A DNA stretch of 64,000 bases from Candidatus Celerinatantimonas neptuna (GCA_911810475.1 OU461276.1:2419501-2483500); one strand, 5' to 3'. Numbered from the stretch's first letter, positions 9,841 through 20,173 are shown. Numbers and translations: made by a program. Notes: a model not told the origin generated them from the sequence alone.

Positions 9841-10041
9841 CCGATCTGATTGTTCGGGTTCTTGAATTTGATAAAGCCTGGCGTGTTCATCACACGGTGT
9901 TTCACAGTCGCAGACTTTCTCTATACCCACGCCCGACAGGCCTCCACAGCTGCCCTGAATCGGTTTCCGATGGGCCAGTACACCCACAGACATCAGTAAT
10001 ATGATGACCAGAAAAATAATAAATGTCAGTAAATAAACCAT
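9835..10041 (-). CDS. nqrM: Na+-NQR maturation protein NqrM
   Basis: A 68-residue membrane-anchored protein: one N-terminal membrane helix (VYLLTFIIFLVIILLMSVGV), then SCGGLSGVGIEKVCDC and a further CETPC. This cysteine pattern is the NqrM (DUF539) signature, required for installing the Fe site of the Na+-pumping NADH:quinone oxidoreductase. The open frame runs further upstream, but the ATG at 10041 has AGGGAGCTTCTG before it and gives the family length. In most genomes nqrM sits behind nqrF and apbE; here no nqr gene is adjacent. Confidence 0.92.
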   Translation of the reverse strand: MVYLLTFIIFLVIILLMSVGVLAHRKPIQGSCGGLSGVGIEKVCDCETPCDEHARLYQIQEPEQSDRL

Positions 10042-10322
10042 CAGAAGCTCCCTTTGGCAACTTTTATAGCATATGCCAGATTTGTCAGTCTGTATAGAAA
10101 ATGCAGGCTGGTAGCATTTGTTGAACCATGTAAAGCATGGCAAATTCTGGTGACTATTCGTGTTTTTGGTGAATTTCTGAATTAACATAGTTATCATTTA
10201 ATTGAGTTAAAATAATCTGGTATTTATACATTTGTCATATGAAGGTACATGACAGATTGATTGGGAAAGTGCTGATTGAAGATCTTGTGAATGATAATTG
10301 AATTGACGATAAAGGCTCAACA

Positions 10323-11708
10323 ATGAAACGAATTTTAGGATTAATTGTTTGCTTGGTCGTACTGGCCGGATGTTCGACCAAACAGCCATCAACGACCCAG
10401 CAAACAGGGAATTTGGCGAAAGCAAATGGGCCGGTCGGTGCGCCGCCTCAGGGCGAATTGCCACCGGGACCACCTCCTGGAGGTTTTCCACCAGGACCTC
10501 CTCCGGGTGGTGGCCCAGCCGGGCCGGGTAAAGTGATCACCGGTACGGGTGCCTATGTGCTGGCAAATAACCAGATACTCAGCGGCGGGCTTTATACATC
10601 TACTAAGAAAGATCAGAATGTTATCCGGGCTCAAGGGCATACCCGGGCGATGCTGCAAGATGTTGCTATACGTAAACTCAGGGGGCATTCGACAAATATC
10701 GGTGCATCGAGTTTTTATGGCTTGAATGCCGCCGTTTTGGCTCTGGATCATGCGCTGCTGACAATCAACGGTGGTTCGATTAAGGCCACTGCGGAAGGTG
10801 CAACAGGTGTATTTGCCTACAATAAGTCGACAGTGCATATCAACAATACGCATATTGATGTTTCAGGCGGCAATGCAGGCGGCATTGAAGTTGCTGGCGG
10901 CGGTACCATCTATGCGAAAGATCTGATTGTTCATGCAACGGTGAAAGCTGCAATTCGTAGTGACCGGGGCGGCGGGAAAATCGTGGTAACCGGAGGAGAC
11001 TATACGACTCGGGGAAGCTTAGGTGCGCCGGTTATCTACAGTACAGCTGATATTCAGGTTCATCATGCAAAACTGGTATCTCATACCTCTGAAGCGGTTG
11101 TCATTGAAGGGTATAATTCAGTGACCGTTACCAACAGCTTTGTCAGTGGTAATATGCATCATGATAAAAAAGGAATGTATGGTCAGAATATTCATAACGT
11201 GATGCTCTATCAGAGTATGTCGGGTGATGCCCAGACAGGGAGCAGTCATTTCACGATGCAAGGTGGAACGTTGGTTGCTAACCAAGGGGATATGTTCTAT
11301 GTCACCAATACTGACAGTGTCATTAACCTGAAGAAAGTTCATTTAAAATTAGCACCGCATAGTAAATTGCTCTTGGTTGCCGGAAACAATGGAGCAAGAG
11401 GATGGGGTAAGGTCGGCTCTAATGGTGGTGTGTGCCAGTTTAACCTCACAGAACAGCGTGTTTCAGGGGATATTCAGGTTGATTCAATTTCGAAACTCCA
11501 TATGAATATAACGGATCAATCTCTGTATAAAGGCGCGATCAATACCGATGGTACCAAAGCACCGGTGACGGTAACAATTGATGGTTCAAGTACCTGGACT
11601 TTGACAGGGGATAGTCATATCGCCAAACTCAAAGGGAGCCTGAATCGAATTCACTTTAATGGCCATATATTGTATATCAATGGGGTGGCTGTGAGTCATC
11701 ACGGCTAA
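10323..11708 (+). CDS. Surface lipoprotein with Pro/Gly linker and right-handed beta-helix
   Basis: A 461-residue protein. Residues 1-17 are a lipoprotein signal with lipobox LAGC (Cys17), so it is probably anchored in the outer membrane. Residues about 38-70 are a low-complexity Pro/Gly tract built from PPGPPPGG units. The rest consists of short repeating strands rich in G, T, V and N, such as LTINGGSIKATAEGATGVFA, THIDVSGGNAGGIEVAGGGT and IVVTGGDYTTRGSLGAPVIY, the pattern of a pectate-lyase-like parallel beta-helix. Similar proteins are annotated as hypothetical or carbohydrate-binding adhesin-like. No catalytic residues can be named. The start has ATG after AAAGGCTCAAC. Single gene, no operon partners. 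Confidence 0.75.
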   Translation: MKRILGLIVCLVVLAGCSTKQPSTTQQTGNLAKANGPVGAPPQGELPPGPPPGGFPPGPPPGGGPAGPGKVITGTGAYVLANNQILSGGLYTSTKKDQNVIRAQGHTRAMLQDVAIRKLRGHSTNIGASSFYGLNAAVLALDHALLTINGGSIKATAEGATGVFAYNKSTVHINNTHIDVSGGNAGGIEVAGGGTIYAKDLIVHATVKAAIRSDRGGGKIVVTGGDYTTRGSLGAPVIYSTADIQVHHAKLVSHTSEAVVIEGYNSVTVTNSFVSGNMHHDKKGMYGQNIHNVMLYQSMSGDAQTGSSHFTMQGGTLVANQGDMFYVTNTDSVINLKKVHLKLAPHSKLLLVAGNNGARGWGKVGSNGGVCQFNLTEQRVSGDIQVDSISKLHMNITDQSLYKGAINTDGTKAPVTVTIDGSSTWTLTGDSHIAKLKGSLNRIHFNGHILYINGVAVSHHG

Positions 11709-11764
11709 TATGAGAACGCAGGTCTTTGAGTTCGCATCATTGACCTGCGATTAAGTGATGTGCT

Positions 11765-12065
11765 TTCAAAAAACTAAGCTGATCCCAAACCGCGCTGAAA
11801 TACAATTAAATCTGACTGGATATGAAAGACACCAAAATCTCTGAACCCTATGGGATCTTTTTATTCTAATATGGTCAGTCATGATCCTGGAAAATATACT
11901 CAGTGACATAAGCCCTGTTTGCTGTTGTACATTCTTGTTCACACATTTCCCGGATAGCGGTTTTGCCAATGACCAACTCATTCGCAATTAGAAATCGGCA
12001 AGTTTTTTAGCATCTCGCAGGTTAAATGCTTCGACCCGTTTTTTAATTAACTGATTAGTTTTTAT
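11765..12065 (-). pseudogene. NTF2/SnoaL-like small protein remnant
   Basis: On the reverse strand, consecutive frames spell a nuclear-transport-factor-2-like protein: IKKRVEAFNLRDAKKLADF, stop, then IANELVIGKTAIREMCEQE with TTANRAYVTEYIFQDHD, stop, then KDPIGFRDFGVFHIQSDLIV and FQRG. The first codon, once probably ATG, reads ATA at 12065-12063. Two stops and at least two frame changes show it is dead. Proteins of this family bind small hydrophobic ligands or act as isomerases; the original role is unknown. Confidence 0.7.
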
Positions 12066-12245
12066 AACTTTTTTTGAAAAAAGTATTGGAAGGTGCTTTC
12101 TGAGTCACCCTCTGTGACGAGACAGCTTAATTAGAGCCCACACCTAAGTGATGATGACCGATGTATGTATGTTGTAGGAGCAATTAAGCCTTCAGGCTAA
12201 AAAACGTCGCATATCTAGTTAGATGAATTGAAAAGTTTGAGTTGG

Positions 12246-12271
12246 CCCCCATTAGCAAAAAATAATGGGGG
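12246..12271. terminator. Stem-loop downstream of the GH18/CBM gene
   Basis: CCCCCATTA and TAATGGGGG pair perfectly around an 8-base loop (GCAAAAAA). It lies 65 bases past the stop of the reverse-strand chitinase-like gene. There is no T tract on either side, so it may be a weak terminator or a transcript-stabilising hairpin. Confidence 0.4.
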
Positions 12272-12335
12272 TACAAGCGTATCTTATATTATTCAATATG
12301 TAATATTCATAAACGGTAAGATTAAATGCAATGCC

Positions 12336-13511
12336 TTAATGGGTTTTTATAAGTGATGCTACCTGCTCGGCAAAATATCCAGCAGGCCCATTTTCATAGC
12401 CATTATAAGGATGATATGCGCTTGGAAAGGCATCTGTACATAAACTCCAGCACATTAAACCACCAAATTGGATGGGGTCAATTGCATGTTCTCCATCGCA
12501 TATTTCGTTAAAGTTAGATTTAATCTGATGAGTAACTGCTGAAAGATCCGGGCTATTCCATAGATTTGATTGACTAGGTGCTCCACCTCCATTTGAAGGG
12601 ATTCCAATGACTATGAGGCTATCAGAATGAATGTCTCCAGTCTGGTGTAAACTATTGTATGATGCTGCAATAATATCAGCAGAGCTTTCATCGACCAGTT
12701 GTGAAGGTGTTCCTGGTTTTGGATATTTAAAGTTTAATCCTGAGTTATAGGCTTGTACTAAAATGGCATCGAAAGGGATATCCTCATAGATAGAGGCAAG
12801 ACTGGGCCCTCCATTAGGAATTCTAAGTACTGGTTTTTGTGGTGATCCAGCTAAGATTGGTGCAATGGTTAACACATATTCACCATTGAGTGTTTTTTTC
12901 AGTGACTGGATGTATTTTTTGAGTTGTGTGATCTCTATTTCGCTTTCTTCAAGATCGAGATCGATACCGTCAAACGAGTGTTCTTGAATCAATTTGTGTA
13001 AGTTTGTGATGCTGTTTTCAGTGAGATCCAACTTTCCAGCTGCACCGCCAGTTGATATGAGCTGAATTGGGTTGTGCGACATTTTTTGTCGTAATTTTTG
13101 AATGGTGTCCAGTGTGTCGGCTGATAAGGTGCCATCTGTTTTCGTGAAACCGAAGATGATGACATTATAAGATGTTAGTTGTTCTTCTGTAATTGCTGCA
13201 CAAGCTCCAATTGCTGTTGTATCAACATAACCGACCATCATTTTATCAGGTAAATGACGGTTCGATGTTGGATTTCCTGATTGTGATGTCTTTGTATCGT
13301 TTTTAGTCGAGTTATTTTTTTGTGGTTTGACTTCCCCGGTCAATTTTTTCCACGGTTGTCCGTATTCTCCATAATGTTGATCGGGGGAATCGCCTTGAGT
13401 CCAGAATGCCGCGATGTAGTTGATGCCTAGATAGCTTATTTTTTCACCTTTGGTATATGCCTTATCGGTTTGCCATTGCGGTGTTGTTGAATCGTTTGAA
13501 CTTTGTGTCAT
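12336..13511 (-). CDS. GH18 chitinase-like protein with N-terminal CBM5/12
   Basis: A 391-residue protein. Residues about 12-57 are a chitin-binding CBM5/12 module (aromatic-rich, WQTDKAYTKGEKISYLGINY then AAFWTQGDSP). After a Ser/Thr/Asn/Lys linker, residues about 90-390 are a GH18 TIM barrel with the catalytic motif DGIDLDLE (181-188, acid Glu188), the earlier strand LISTGGAAG, and ILVQAYNSG for the Met/Tyr-x-Tyr-type strand. It should hydrolyse beta-1,4-GlcNAc polymers. There is no Sec signal: the N-terminus (MTQSSNDSTTPQW) is hydrophilic, so export must be non-classical, by lysis, or absent. Start ATG after AAGGGGAATAAA. Confidence 0.88.
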   Translation of the reverse strand: MTQSSNDSTTPQWQTDKAYTKGEKISYLGINYIAAFWTQGDSPDQHYGEYGQPWKKLTGEVKPQKNNSTKNDTKTSQSGNPTSNRHLPDKMMVGYVDTTAIGACAAITEEQLTSYNVIIFGFTKTDGTLSADTLDTIQKLRQKMSHNPIQLISTGGAAGKLDLTENSITNLHKLIQEHSFDGIDLDLEESEIEITQLKKYIQSLKKTLNGEYVLTIAPILAGSPQKPVLRIPNGGPSLASIYEDIPFDAILVQAYNSGLNFKYPKPGTPSQLVDESSADIIAASYNSLHQTGDIHSDSLIVIGIPSNGGGAPSQSNLWNSPDLSAVTHQIKSNFNEICDGEHAIDPIQFGGLMCWSLCTDAFPSAYHPYNGYENGPAGYFAEQVASLIKTH

Positions 13512-13723
13512 TTTATTCCCCTTACTGGAATGAATCTTTCAGCTCTTTCGTTTGCCGGAGTCTGAATTACAAGGGGATTAATATAGCGGGACCTAAATGA
13601 TTAGAATTGGGGGATTAACAGGGATTATCAGGGAAACCAGTTTTTTATTGCAACGCTTACTGAGTGACTTACCCTTTGGATAAAAAGCTTTTTCTGGTCG
13701 GGCTTAAGCTCGTTTAACACGGT

Positions 13724-14353
13724 CTAATCATTTTTATGAATGATTAACCATTTTCCCCGACCATCGTCAATCGTGTCATAATCATCGATTCTGGCTTGTC
13801 TGCAGATATCATCAGCCATGGCTAAGTTGAACTTTTCTCCCCGTTTTTTTGATGCATTTTCCCATTGCGGATTTTTCTCACGCATCTGGGCAATAATGCG
13901 ATCTTTGAGCGTTGTATTTCCGAATCCTCCACCGATAAAAGCGGCTCCGCCGACTTTTAGTACACGCTTGATTTCAGAAAATGCCTGGATGTGATCTTCC
14001 CAAAAATAAACAGATCCCCGACTCACAATCAGATCAAAATAATCGTTTTCAAAAGGGATATCTTCAACATTACCTAGGGTGGTTTTAATCTGCTTGTCGG
14101 TCTGACTTTCGAAAATATTAGACTCGGCAATATCATTCATCGCTTTTGAGATATCTAGCGTATAAATGTTTAAGTCGGAGCGTTTGGCTATTTCAATGGC
14201 AAGGTGGCCCGGGCCGCTGCCGATATCCAGACAGGTGCCCGTCAATATTCTGGAGTCATCCAGAATATTTTTTGCAATGACTGCATAGATGGGTTTAAAG
14301 ATGGTATTTGCAATCTGATTCATGTTGATTGCCGCTTCTTTGCTATGATTCAT
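13724..14353 (-). CDS. Class I SAM-dependent methyltransferase
   Basis: A 209-residue protein. Motif I CLDIGSGPGHLAIEIA (residues 41-56) binds S-adenosylmethionine. IYTLDISKAMNDIA is the acidic ribose-binding strand, and DIPFENDYFDLIVSRGSVYF the motif IV region, followed by EIKRVLKVGGAAFIGGGFG. These match UbiE/Methyltransf_11 enzymes of small molecules. The substrate is unknown. The start overlaps the stop of the phosphoesterase gene by four bases, so the two are co-transcribed. Confidence 0.9.
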   Translation of the reverse strand: MNHSKEAAINMNQIANTIFKPIYAVIAKNILDDSRILTGTCLDIGSGPGHLAIEIAKRSDLNIYTLDISKAMNDIAESNIFESQTDKQIKTTLGNVEDIPFENDYFDLIVSRGSVYFWEDHIQAFSEIKRVLKVGGAAFIGGGFGNTTLKDRIIAQMREKNPQWENASKKRGEKFNLAMADDICRQARIDDYDTIDDGRGKWLIIHKND

Positions 14354-15114
14354 GACTGGATTTCTATGCTCTTGGCGCTTATTTTTTCCAGAAATTGTAG
14401 TGCCTCGTTCTCACTTGGAACCGAGAGTATATTGTGTTCAATAAATGCTTGGATATCTGGATAATCAGTGTGTTGCATCGCCAGGGCCGCGTGGTTGGTA
14501 TCATAGTCTGTGTGCATAAAATGAATTCCATTATCGATAAGTAACCAGTCGGCTCCTGCTTTGCCAAAAGGCATTCCAACACTGCCTGAATTAATCCATC
14601 GAGTGGTACAGACGGTTCGCTCAAATGGCATATGGGTATGGCCACAAATAATCACGGATGCGGGCGGTTCAACAAGCTGAGCTGCTATTTTTTCATCGCA
14701 TGTCAGGCGGGTTACGATTTCTGTATCGCTTTTAGGCGTTGCATGGCAAAACAAAAGTGTACCCAAAGGGTCGGTTTGTATAGACCATGTGGTGAGCCAT
14801 TGACGGATCCATTGCTGATCCGCATCGGATAACTGTGCTGCAACCCAACGGGTAACAAGTTCCGAATGGCTTGATAATTCACCGATAGGTTTCCCTGACA
14901 GGTATCTTAAACATTCATTTTCTGCATTTCCCAGAATAAATTGAGCCGGAACGGCTAGTTGTTGCAATTGAGCGAGCGTTTTACCGGGAAGTGGCCCTGC
15001 GATGACATCGCCACCGACCACGATAAGATCAACATGATGCGTTTTTATATCCTGAATAACAGCATCAAGTGCAAATGGGTTGGCGTGAATATCATAAATA
15101 GAAGCAATACGCAT
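14350..15114 (-). CDS. Metallophosphoesterase (YfcE/calcineurin-like)
   Basis: A 254-residue cytoplasmic enzyme with the calcineurin-like metal-binding motifs in order: SIYDIHANPFALDAV (Asp8, His10), VVGGDVIAGP (Asp36), LGNAEN (Asn63), FCHATP (His124) and CGHTHMPF (His159, His161). The classic GNHE/D reads GNAE, as in the subfamily related to protein phosphatase-like DUF phosphodiesterases. It probably hydrolyses a phosphodiester with two metal ions; the substrate is unknown. It is the first gene of a two-gene operon with the methyltransferase. Confidence 0.88.
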   Translation of the reverse strand: MRIASIYDIHANPFALDAVIQDIKTHHVDLIVVGGDVIAGPLPGKTLAQLQQLAVPAQFILGNAENECLRYLSGKPIGELSSHSELVTRWVAAQLSDADQQWIRQWLTTWSIQTDPLGTLLFCHATPKSDTEIVTRLTCDEKIAAQLVEPPASVIICGHTHMPFERTVCTTRWINSGSVGMPFGKAGADWLLIDNGIHFMHTDYDTNHAALAMQHTDYPDIQAFIEHNILSVPSENEALQFLEKISAKSIEIQS

Positions 15115-15345
15115 GGTTTGGCCTTGTTTTCAGTGCTAGTTGTTACTCTTAGTGATATTGGTTCATGTCCGATCAATGAGTTGGGTAACAGCATAAAGAA
15201 TAGAATGGACTTTCGTCAATCTGGTGAATCCTTATTAAAAATACCCGGATAGATACATCATTCTGTGATGGGGAAATAGTGGCAATTCATTTGGTATGGA
15301 CTAACTTTTAAGAAGTTAAGAAATAGTTTTATAGGGCAGGCTACT

Positions 15346-17322
15346 ATGAAAATTCGGACAAAACTAACGATTGTCTTTTCACTTGCAGCCATTATTCCTG
15401 TTGCAATTTTAGCTTTTTTCTCGATAGACAAAGTAACTCAGGTGCAGATTGAGCAGTTTCAGAAAGCGACGAGCCAAGAAATTGTTCAGATCGATAATGG
15501 ATTTAATATTTTCTTCAACGGGATGAAGAAAAATGTTAACTATCTTGCAACGCTTCCTCACATGCAAGATACCATTGCGGATCCTCCTAAATTTGTTACC
15601 CCCAATGATATGAAACGCTTTAAAGGATGGGGGGCTTTGTCCGGAACAAGTAAAACATTATTTGATCAATTTGCCCTTTTTGGCAGAGCTAATAAGGATG
15701 TATTTGCCGTTTATACCGGGCGTGCTGATGGTGGCATGATCGAATGGCCAGGGGCCGATTATAAGAAACCTTATGATCCCCGGGTGCGTCCATGGTACAA
15801 GTTAGCGATGCAAAACCCAGGTCAAACGGTGATGACCAATGCCTATTATTGGGATGAAGCCGACTCGACATTAATTGCTGTGGCCAAAGCAGTAACCAAT
15901 GCCCAAAATCAAGTCGTGGGTGTCGTCAGCCTTGATGTATCTATTCAACGTTTAATGAAAATTGTGGAACGAATGACCGTCGGTGAAGCCGGTGTTGTGG
16001 TTCTGTTGGAAGATAGTAAAACCATTCTGGTTGACCCGATTGATCCGCAAAATAATTTTAAACATATTTCTGATGTAAATACGCCTTTTTTTAGGATTCT
16101 CCATAACAATCCGACTGGTATTTTTGAAGTAGAACGAAATGGTGTGACCTATTTAGGGAAAAGTATTACCTCTAAATATCTTGGATGGCATTTTGTTGCA
16201 CTGGTTCCTAAAGCTGAAGTGTATCAACATGCAACAGAACAGACGATGATTACTTTTGCAATCGTTATACCTCTGGTCATTATCTTCATTGTCCTGGCAT
16301 TTTATGTTTCGCGTGCCATTACTTCGAACATTAATCATGTGACCGGGATTCTGAAAGAAATTTCTCAGGGACATGGGGATCTGACGGTTAAATTGAACGT
16401 TGATAGCAAAGATGAAATTGGTGAGCTCGCGTATTCGTTTAATTTATTTGTCGATAAGTTGAGTCATTTGATTTCTGAGGTGATTTCGCTCAGTACCCAG
16501 CTTAAACAGATGGCTGATGATGCTTATGCAAAAGCAGATATGTGGAAATCAGGTACTCATCAACAATTGGAGAAAGTAACGTTGGTGGCAGAAGCGATTA
16601 CTGAAATGTCCAAGGCCACAACTGAGATTGCATCCAATTCAGAGCAGGCGGCCAGCGTGGCTGAACAGGGAGCCGACTCTTGTGAAAGCGGGAAAGAGGT
16701 GGTTCAGCATACCCAGCAATCGATACAAAACCTGGCAAATGAGGTTCAGACAACCAATAGTATTATTGGTGAACTGAATGAAAATACCCAGCAAATCACG
16801 ACGATTATTTCGACGATTCAGGGAATCGCTGAACAAACGAATCTGTTAGCTTTGAATGCGGCGATTGAAGCGGCCCGGGCCGGTGAGCATGGTCGCGGAT
16901 TCGCTGTCGTGGCGGATGAAGTGCGGAGTTTGTCGCAGAAAACAACATCGTCGACTGAAGAAATTCAGCGCATGATCAATGAATTGCAACAGACCACTCA
17001 GCGGGCAACCAGCGTGATGGAAAACAGCCGTAGTATGACATCAGATGCTGTCGAACAAGCAAATGTTGCAAGTGAAGCTCTGGTTGGTCTGGCAACGTCC
17101 ATCGGCGAAATCAAAGGAACGTCAATTCAGATTGCCACTGCAACAGAAGAACAGTCTTGTGTCTGTGATGATATTACTGGGCATACTAAACAGATCAATG
17201 ATATTGCCGAGCAGTTAACCGATGAGGCTCAGGGACAGCTAGAAAGTGCAGAAGAGTTCAGAGGACTGTCTAAAAAACTCTTTGATCTGGTGGGTAAATT
17301 TAAAGTGAAAAAAATCAGTTAA
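15346..17322 (+). CDS. Methyl-accepting chemotaxis protein, dCache-HAMP-MCP
   Basis: A 658-residue transmembrane chemoreceptor. Membrane helix about 7-27, periplasmic double Cache domain about 30-295 ([19 protein letters not shown], then [16 protein letters not shown]), second helix about 300-321, HAMP about 322-375 and the signalling coiled coil with its conserved tip near 497-527 ([20 protein letters not shown]). It senses a periplasmic ligand, probably amino acid or organic acid-like as for other dCache_1 receptors, and controls CheA. No C-terminal CheR pentapeptide is present. A single gene; ATG at 15346 follows AGGGCAGGCTAC. Confidence 0.93.
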   Translation: MKIRTKLTIVFSLAAIIPVAILAFFSIDKVTQVQIEQFQKATSQEIVQIDNGFNIFFNGMKKNVNYLATLPHMQDTIADPPKFVTPNDMKRFKGWGALSGTSKTLFDQFALFGRANKDVFAVYTGRADGGMIEWPGADYKKPYDPRVRPWYKLAMQNPGQTVMTNAYYWDEADSTLIAVAKAVTNAQNQVVGVVSLDVSIQRLMKIVERMTVGEAGVVVLLEDSKTILVDPIDPQNNFKHISDVNTPFFRILHNNPTGIFEVERNGVTYLGKSITSKYLGWHFVALVPKAEVYQHATEQTMITFAIVIPLVIIFIVLAFYVSRAITSNINHVTGILKEISQGHGDLTVKLNVDSKDEIGELAYSFNLFVDKLSHLISEVISLSTQLKQMADDAYAKADMWKSGTHQQLEKVTLVAEAITEMSKATTEIASNSEQAASVAEQGADSCESGKEVVQHTQQSIQNLANEVQTTNSIIGELNENTQQITTIISTIQGIAEQTNLLALNAAIEAARAGEHGRGFAVVADEVRSLSQKTTSSTEEIQRMINELQQTTQRATSVMENSRSMTSDAVEQANVASEALVGLATSIGEIKGTSIQIATATEEQSCVCDDITGHTKQINDIAEQLTDEAQGQLESAEEFRGLSKKLFDLVGKFKVKKIS

Positions 17323-17776
17323 TCTGTATGAAAAAGCATTATGACATCGTTTATTGAATTTTGCGATGTTTGGTGCCTGGCAGATGAATACCCAGGCTGA
17401 TTTATGTTTAAATGTTTCACCTGTTCATCATCAGACGAAAGCTGTTTTAGTGTAATACTGCGATAAAAGTGGTGGTTTTTATAATTAACTAATTGAGTAT
17501 TATGGCGTTTTTCCTATTTGTGTTTATTGGTTTTACCTGTTTTGTTGAGTGTACTCAAATAATGGTTAATGTTGCGTTGGTCGATAGCCTTTGAAGGTAT
17601 GTCGCTATTCAATAGCTGGCATAGCCTGAAAAATGATTTTTTACCATTAAAAATTCTGATCAGAATCAATTGAAAATTAAAAAGTTAATTTGGCCCAATT
17701 CTTCAGTATTTTTCGTGAGGAGCTACTTTTTCTTGTACTAGACTGAAGTAGAAGCAAAGACTGTGCGAGGGTAATC
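17323..17776. other. Intergenic gap with one weak hairpin
   Basis: No gene seen. GCCTGG (17375-17380) and CCAGGC (17392-17397) can pair downstream of the chemoreceptor and may end its transcript, but there is no T tract. The part before 17777 ends in GAGG near the next start and should contain the promoter of the PAS-MCP gene. Confidence 0.4.
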
Positions 17777-19078
17777 ATGTTCTTTAGGAAAGATGTCGCG
17801 GAGCAAAATGAGCGGAATGAGAAAAATTCCCGGGATACTCATATTTTAGATTCGATTCGAAAATGTGTTGCGACCATTGAGTTTGATGTTCATGGAAATA
17901 TTGTCGATGCTAATGATCTTTTTTTATCCGCTATGGGGTATCGTCTGGATGAGATTAAAGGCCATCATCACCGCATGTTTTGCTCCACAACTGAAGCAAA
18001 CAGCGCGGAGTATAAACGGCACTGGCAGGATTTATCCCAAGGGATTAAAAAAGAAGGAACCTTTCAGCGTTACAAAAAGGATGGTTCGCTGATTATTATC
18101 GAGGCGACATATTTTCCAATATACGAAGATGGCGCTCTTACTGGTGTGATGAAGATAGCGTCAGATGTGACTGAGAAACGGATTGAATCTCAGCGAATAA
18201 CCGATGTATTTACCGCATTGAATAAGACATATGCAGTCATCGAATTCGATATGGATGGAACGATTATTCATGCTAATGATAATTTCTTACATACATTAGG
18301 TTATACCTTACCTGAAGTGCAAGGACAGAATCATCGTATATTTTGCTATGATGAGTTCTATCAGGAGTACCCCGATTTTTGGCAACAACTTGCCAGAGGC
18401 CATGCTTTTGCCGGGCGCTATCGGAGAAAACACAGCGGTGGTCAAGAAGTATGGATCCAGGCTGCTTATTGCCCGGTTCTTAATATTGAAGGAAAGGTAT
18501 ATCGTGTGGTTAAATTTGCGACTGATATTACCGAAGATGTCCATCATGAACAGGTTGTCAAAGATGCTGCGCATATCGCTTACTCGACTGCCGTCCAAAC
18601 AGCTCAGGTCGCAGAGAAAGGGAATGAAGGATTATCGGCTTGCGTTCGCTTATCTGATGACATGAATAATACAGTAGTTTCATCGATTGATAAGCTGAAT
18701 AAATTGGTTACATTATCGGCTGATGTATCGAATATCGTCAAAACCATTAGTAGTATTGCCGATCAGACGAATCTGCTGGCATTGAATGCTGCAATTGAAG
18801 CAGCCCGGGCCGGTGAACATGGGCGTGGGTTCGCTGTGGTTGCTGATGAAGTACGCCAGCTTGCGACAAGAACGACATCATCCACCACTGAAATTACCGA
18901 TGTCGTTCAGCAAAATATTCATCTTACCAATGATGTGACTGAGACAATGCAGGGCGTTTCTTCCATTGCATCAGATACGAATGAACGAATTACTGGCGTG
19001 TCGGCTATTATGGATGAAATCCATAAAGGGGCTGAAGATGTTTCTAATGCGGTAAGCGATTTGCAACTTAAACCATAA
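17777..19078 (+). CDS. Cytoplasmic PAS-PAS-MCP chemotaxis transducer (BdlA-like)
   Basis: A 433-residue soluble receptor. PAS 1 is about 25-135 ([20 protein letters not shown], then [17 protein letters not shown]). PAS 2 is about 147-260 ([20 protein letters not shown], then [17 protein letters not shown]). A short MCP signalling domain runs from about 270 to the end with the tip at about 331-360. This tandem PAS-MCP order without membrane helices is that of Aer-2/BdlA-type sensors of redox state or of intracellular metabolites that affect biofilm dispersal. Whether the PAS domains hold haem or flavin cannot be told. The stop codon lies inside a strong terminator hairpin. Confidence 0.9.
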   Translation: MFFRKDVAEQNERNEKNSRDTHILDSIRKCVATIEFDVHGNIVDANDLFLSAMGYRLDEIKGHHHRMFCSTTEANSAEYKRHWQDLSQGIKKEGTFQRYKKDGSLIIIEATYFPIYEDGALTGVMKIASDVTEKRIESQRITDVFTALNKTYAVIEFDMDGTIIHANDNFLHTLGYTLPEVQGQNHRIFCYDEFYQEYPDFWQQLARGHAFAGRYRRKHSGGQEVWIQAAYCPVLNIEGKVYRVVKFATDITEDVHHEQVVKDAAHIAYSTAVQTAQVAEKGNEGLSACVRLSDDMNNTVVSSIDKLNKLVTLSADVSNIVKTISSIADQTNLLALNAAIEAARAGEHGRGFAVVADEVRQLATRTTSSTTEITDVVQQNIHLTNDVTETMQGVSSIASDTNERITGVSAIMDEIHKGAEDVSNAVSDLQLKP

Positions 19079-19106
19079 CAAGGCAGGAGTCTGCCTTGTT
19101 ATGGTT
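19071..19106 (+). terminator. Long perfect hairpin over the PAS-MCP stop codon
   Basis: AACCATAACAAGGCAG and CTGCCTTGTTATGGTT form a perfect 16-bp stem with a four-base loop (GAGT). The TAA stop of the PAS-MCP gene is within the left arm. Only a short T-rich tail follows (TTTCAT), but the stem is long enough to terminate or protect the mRNA. Confidence 0.65.
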
Positions 19107-19164
19107 TCATGATTGTTCGGCTGTCTGTTATAGGATACTTGTTGTCGCACGTGGTCTTTTTTAT

Positions 19165-19503
19165 TCAGCTGATTTTTGTACGAAACAGCCGCTTAAATAA
19201 GCCAGCAGATAACCATTGAATACGCTGAGTAGCTTTTTGATCTAAATGTGTTTGGTGAAAATTGCTTAGAATATATATCGTACCGATTAATAATCCGAGC
19301 CATCTGGCATAAATCATATTTTTACGAATTCTGAGGATGAGATTTTTCCTTGAGAAATTCTTTCTATATTCGATTAATGTCAGGCTACTGCCGAAAAGTA
19401 TTACAAATAATATTGAAATTGAATTAAAAAAGATGACGAAGTTAAGCCGGGTGACGGCTGTAATACCAAGGAAAAATAAAATGAGTCTAATTCACTTTTT
19501 CAT
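19165..19503 (-). pseudogene. Small membrane protein, stop at codon 4
   Basis: The reverse strand from the ATG at 19503 (GGAGAT before it) is MKK, TGA, then an uninterrupted 108-residue hydrophobic protein (ILFFLGITAVTRLNFVIFFN, FVILFGSSLTLIEY, ARWLGLLIGTIYILSNF). The layout of two or three membrane helices is faintly like small MotA-like inner-membrane proteins, but I do not recognise it with confidence. The in-frame TGA at 19492-19494 either kills the gene or forces a rare internal start. Confidence 0.45.
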
Positions 19504-19598
19504 GTGAATATCTCCGGTTATTTTTCTGAATGAGTATACTGATTAAACGTCGTTGAATGCTAATCCTAAAAAGGGTGATTTTTAGGATTATTAGAATA

Positions 19599-20173
19599 TT
19601 ATCCATTTGTCGTTATTTTATAGATCAGTTCAACCTTATTATTGATATTCGTATTGGTATAGATATTTGAGATATATTTTTTGACCGTATTCTCTGAGAT
19701 AAACAGAGTGGATGCGATTGCTTTATATTTTAGCTTTTTACTTAGACATTCAATTAATTCTTTTTCTCTGTTCGTCACATGAAATTTTTCAAGTGGGCCC
19801 AGGCTGTCTTTATTAGATAACGTATTTTTAGAGATATAGTATTTTTTCAGACAAATATGTAACCGGTATATTGCAGCACATAAATACCAGGAAGCTTATT
19901 CCCCAGAATAATTCTTTAGGCGATCGGTAACAGGGAATCAATCAGTTAACGTCATGCCCGCTGAGAAAATAGATCGGTGTAATGTGAGTAAACAATATGA
20001 TTAGACTGAGAAAAAGAGTGAGAGGTACCATTGATTTTAAAAAAATAAATAACTGTAATGCGACGGTCAAAGTTAAACCAACGAGTGTATAGCCGGTCAT
20101 CGACTGTATTGTTCTTTTATTATGTTCCCCTATTGTGTTGCGGATTCTTATTTAGAATAGGATAAATTTTCAT
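19599..20173 (-). pseudogene. LuxR-type regulator with membrane segments, degraded
   Basis: The reverse strand carries, in several frames, MKIYPILNKNPQHNRG, a hydrophobic stretch (MTGYTLVGLTLTVALQLFIF, then PLTLFLSLIILFTHITPIYF) ended by a TGA, another hydrophobic piece (ELFWGISFLVFM), and finally an intact LuxR/GerE helix-turn-helix (HVTNREKELIECLSKKLKYK, then AIASTLFISENTVKKYISNI) ending at the TAA at 19599. It looks like a LuxR-family regulator with an N-terminal membrane sensor, now broken by at least two frameshifts and stops. Confidence 0.75.
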
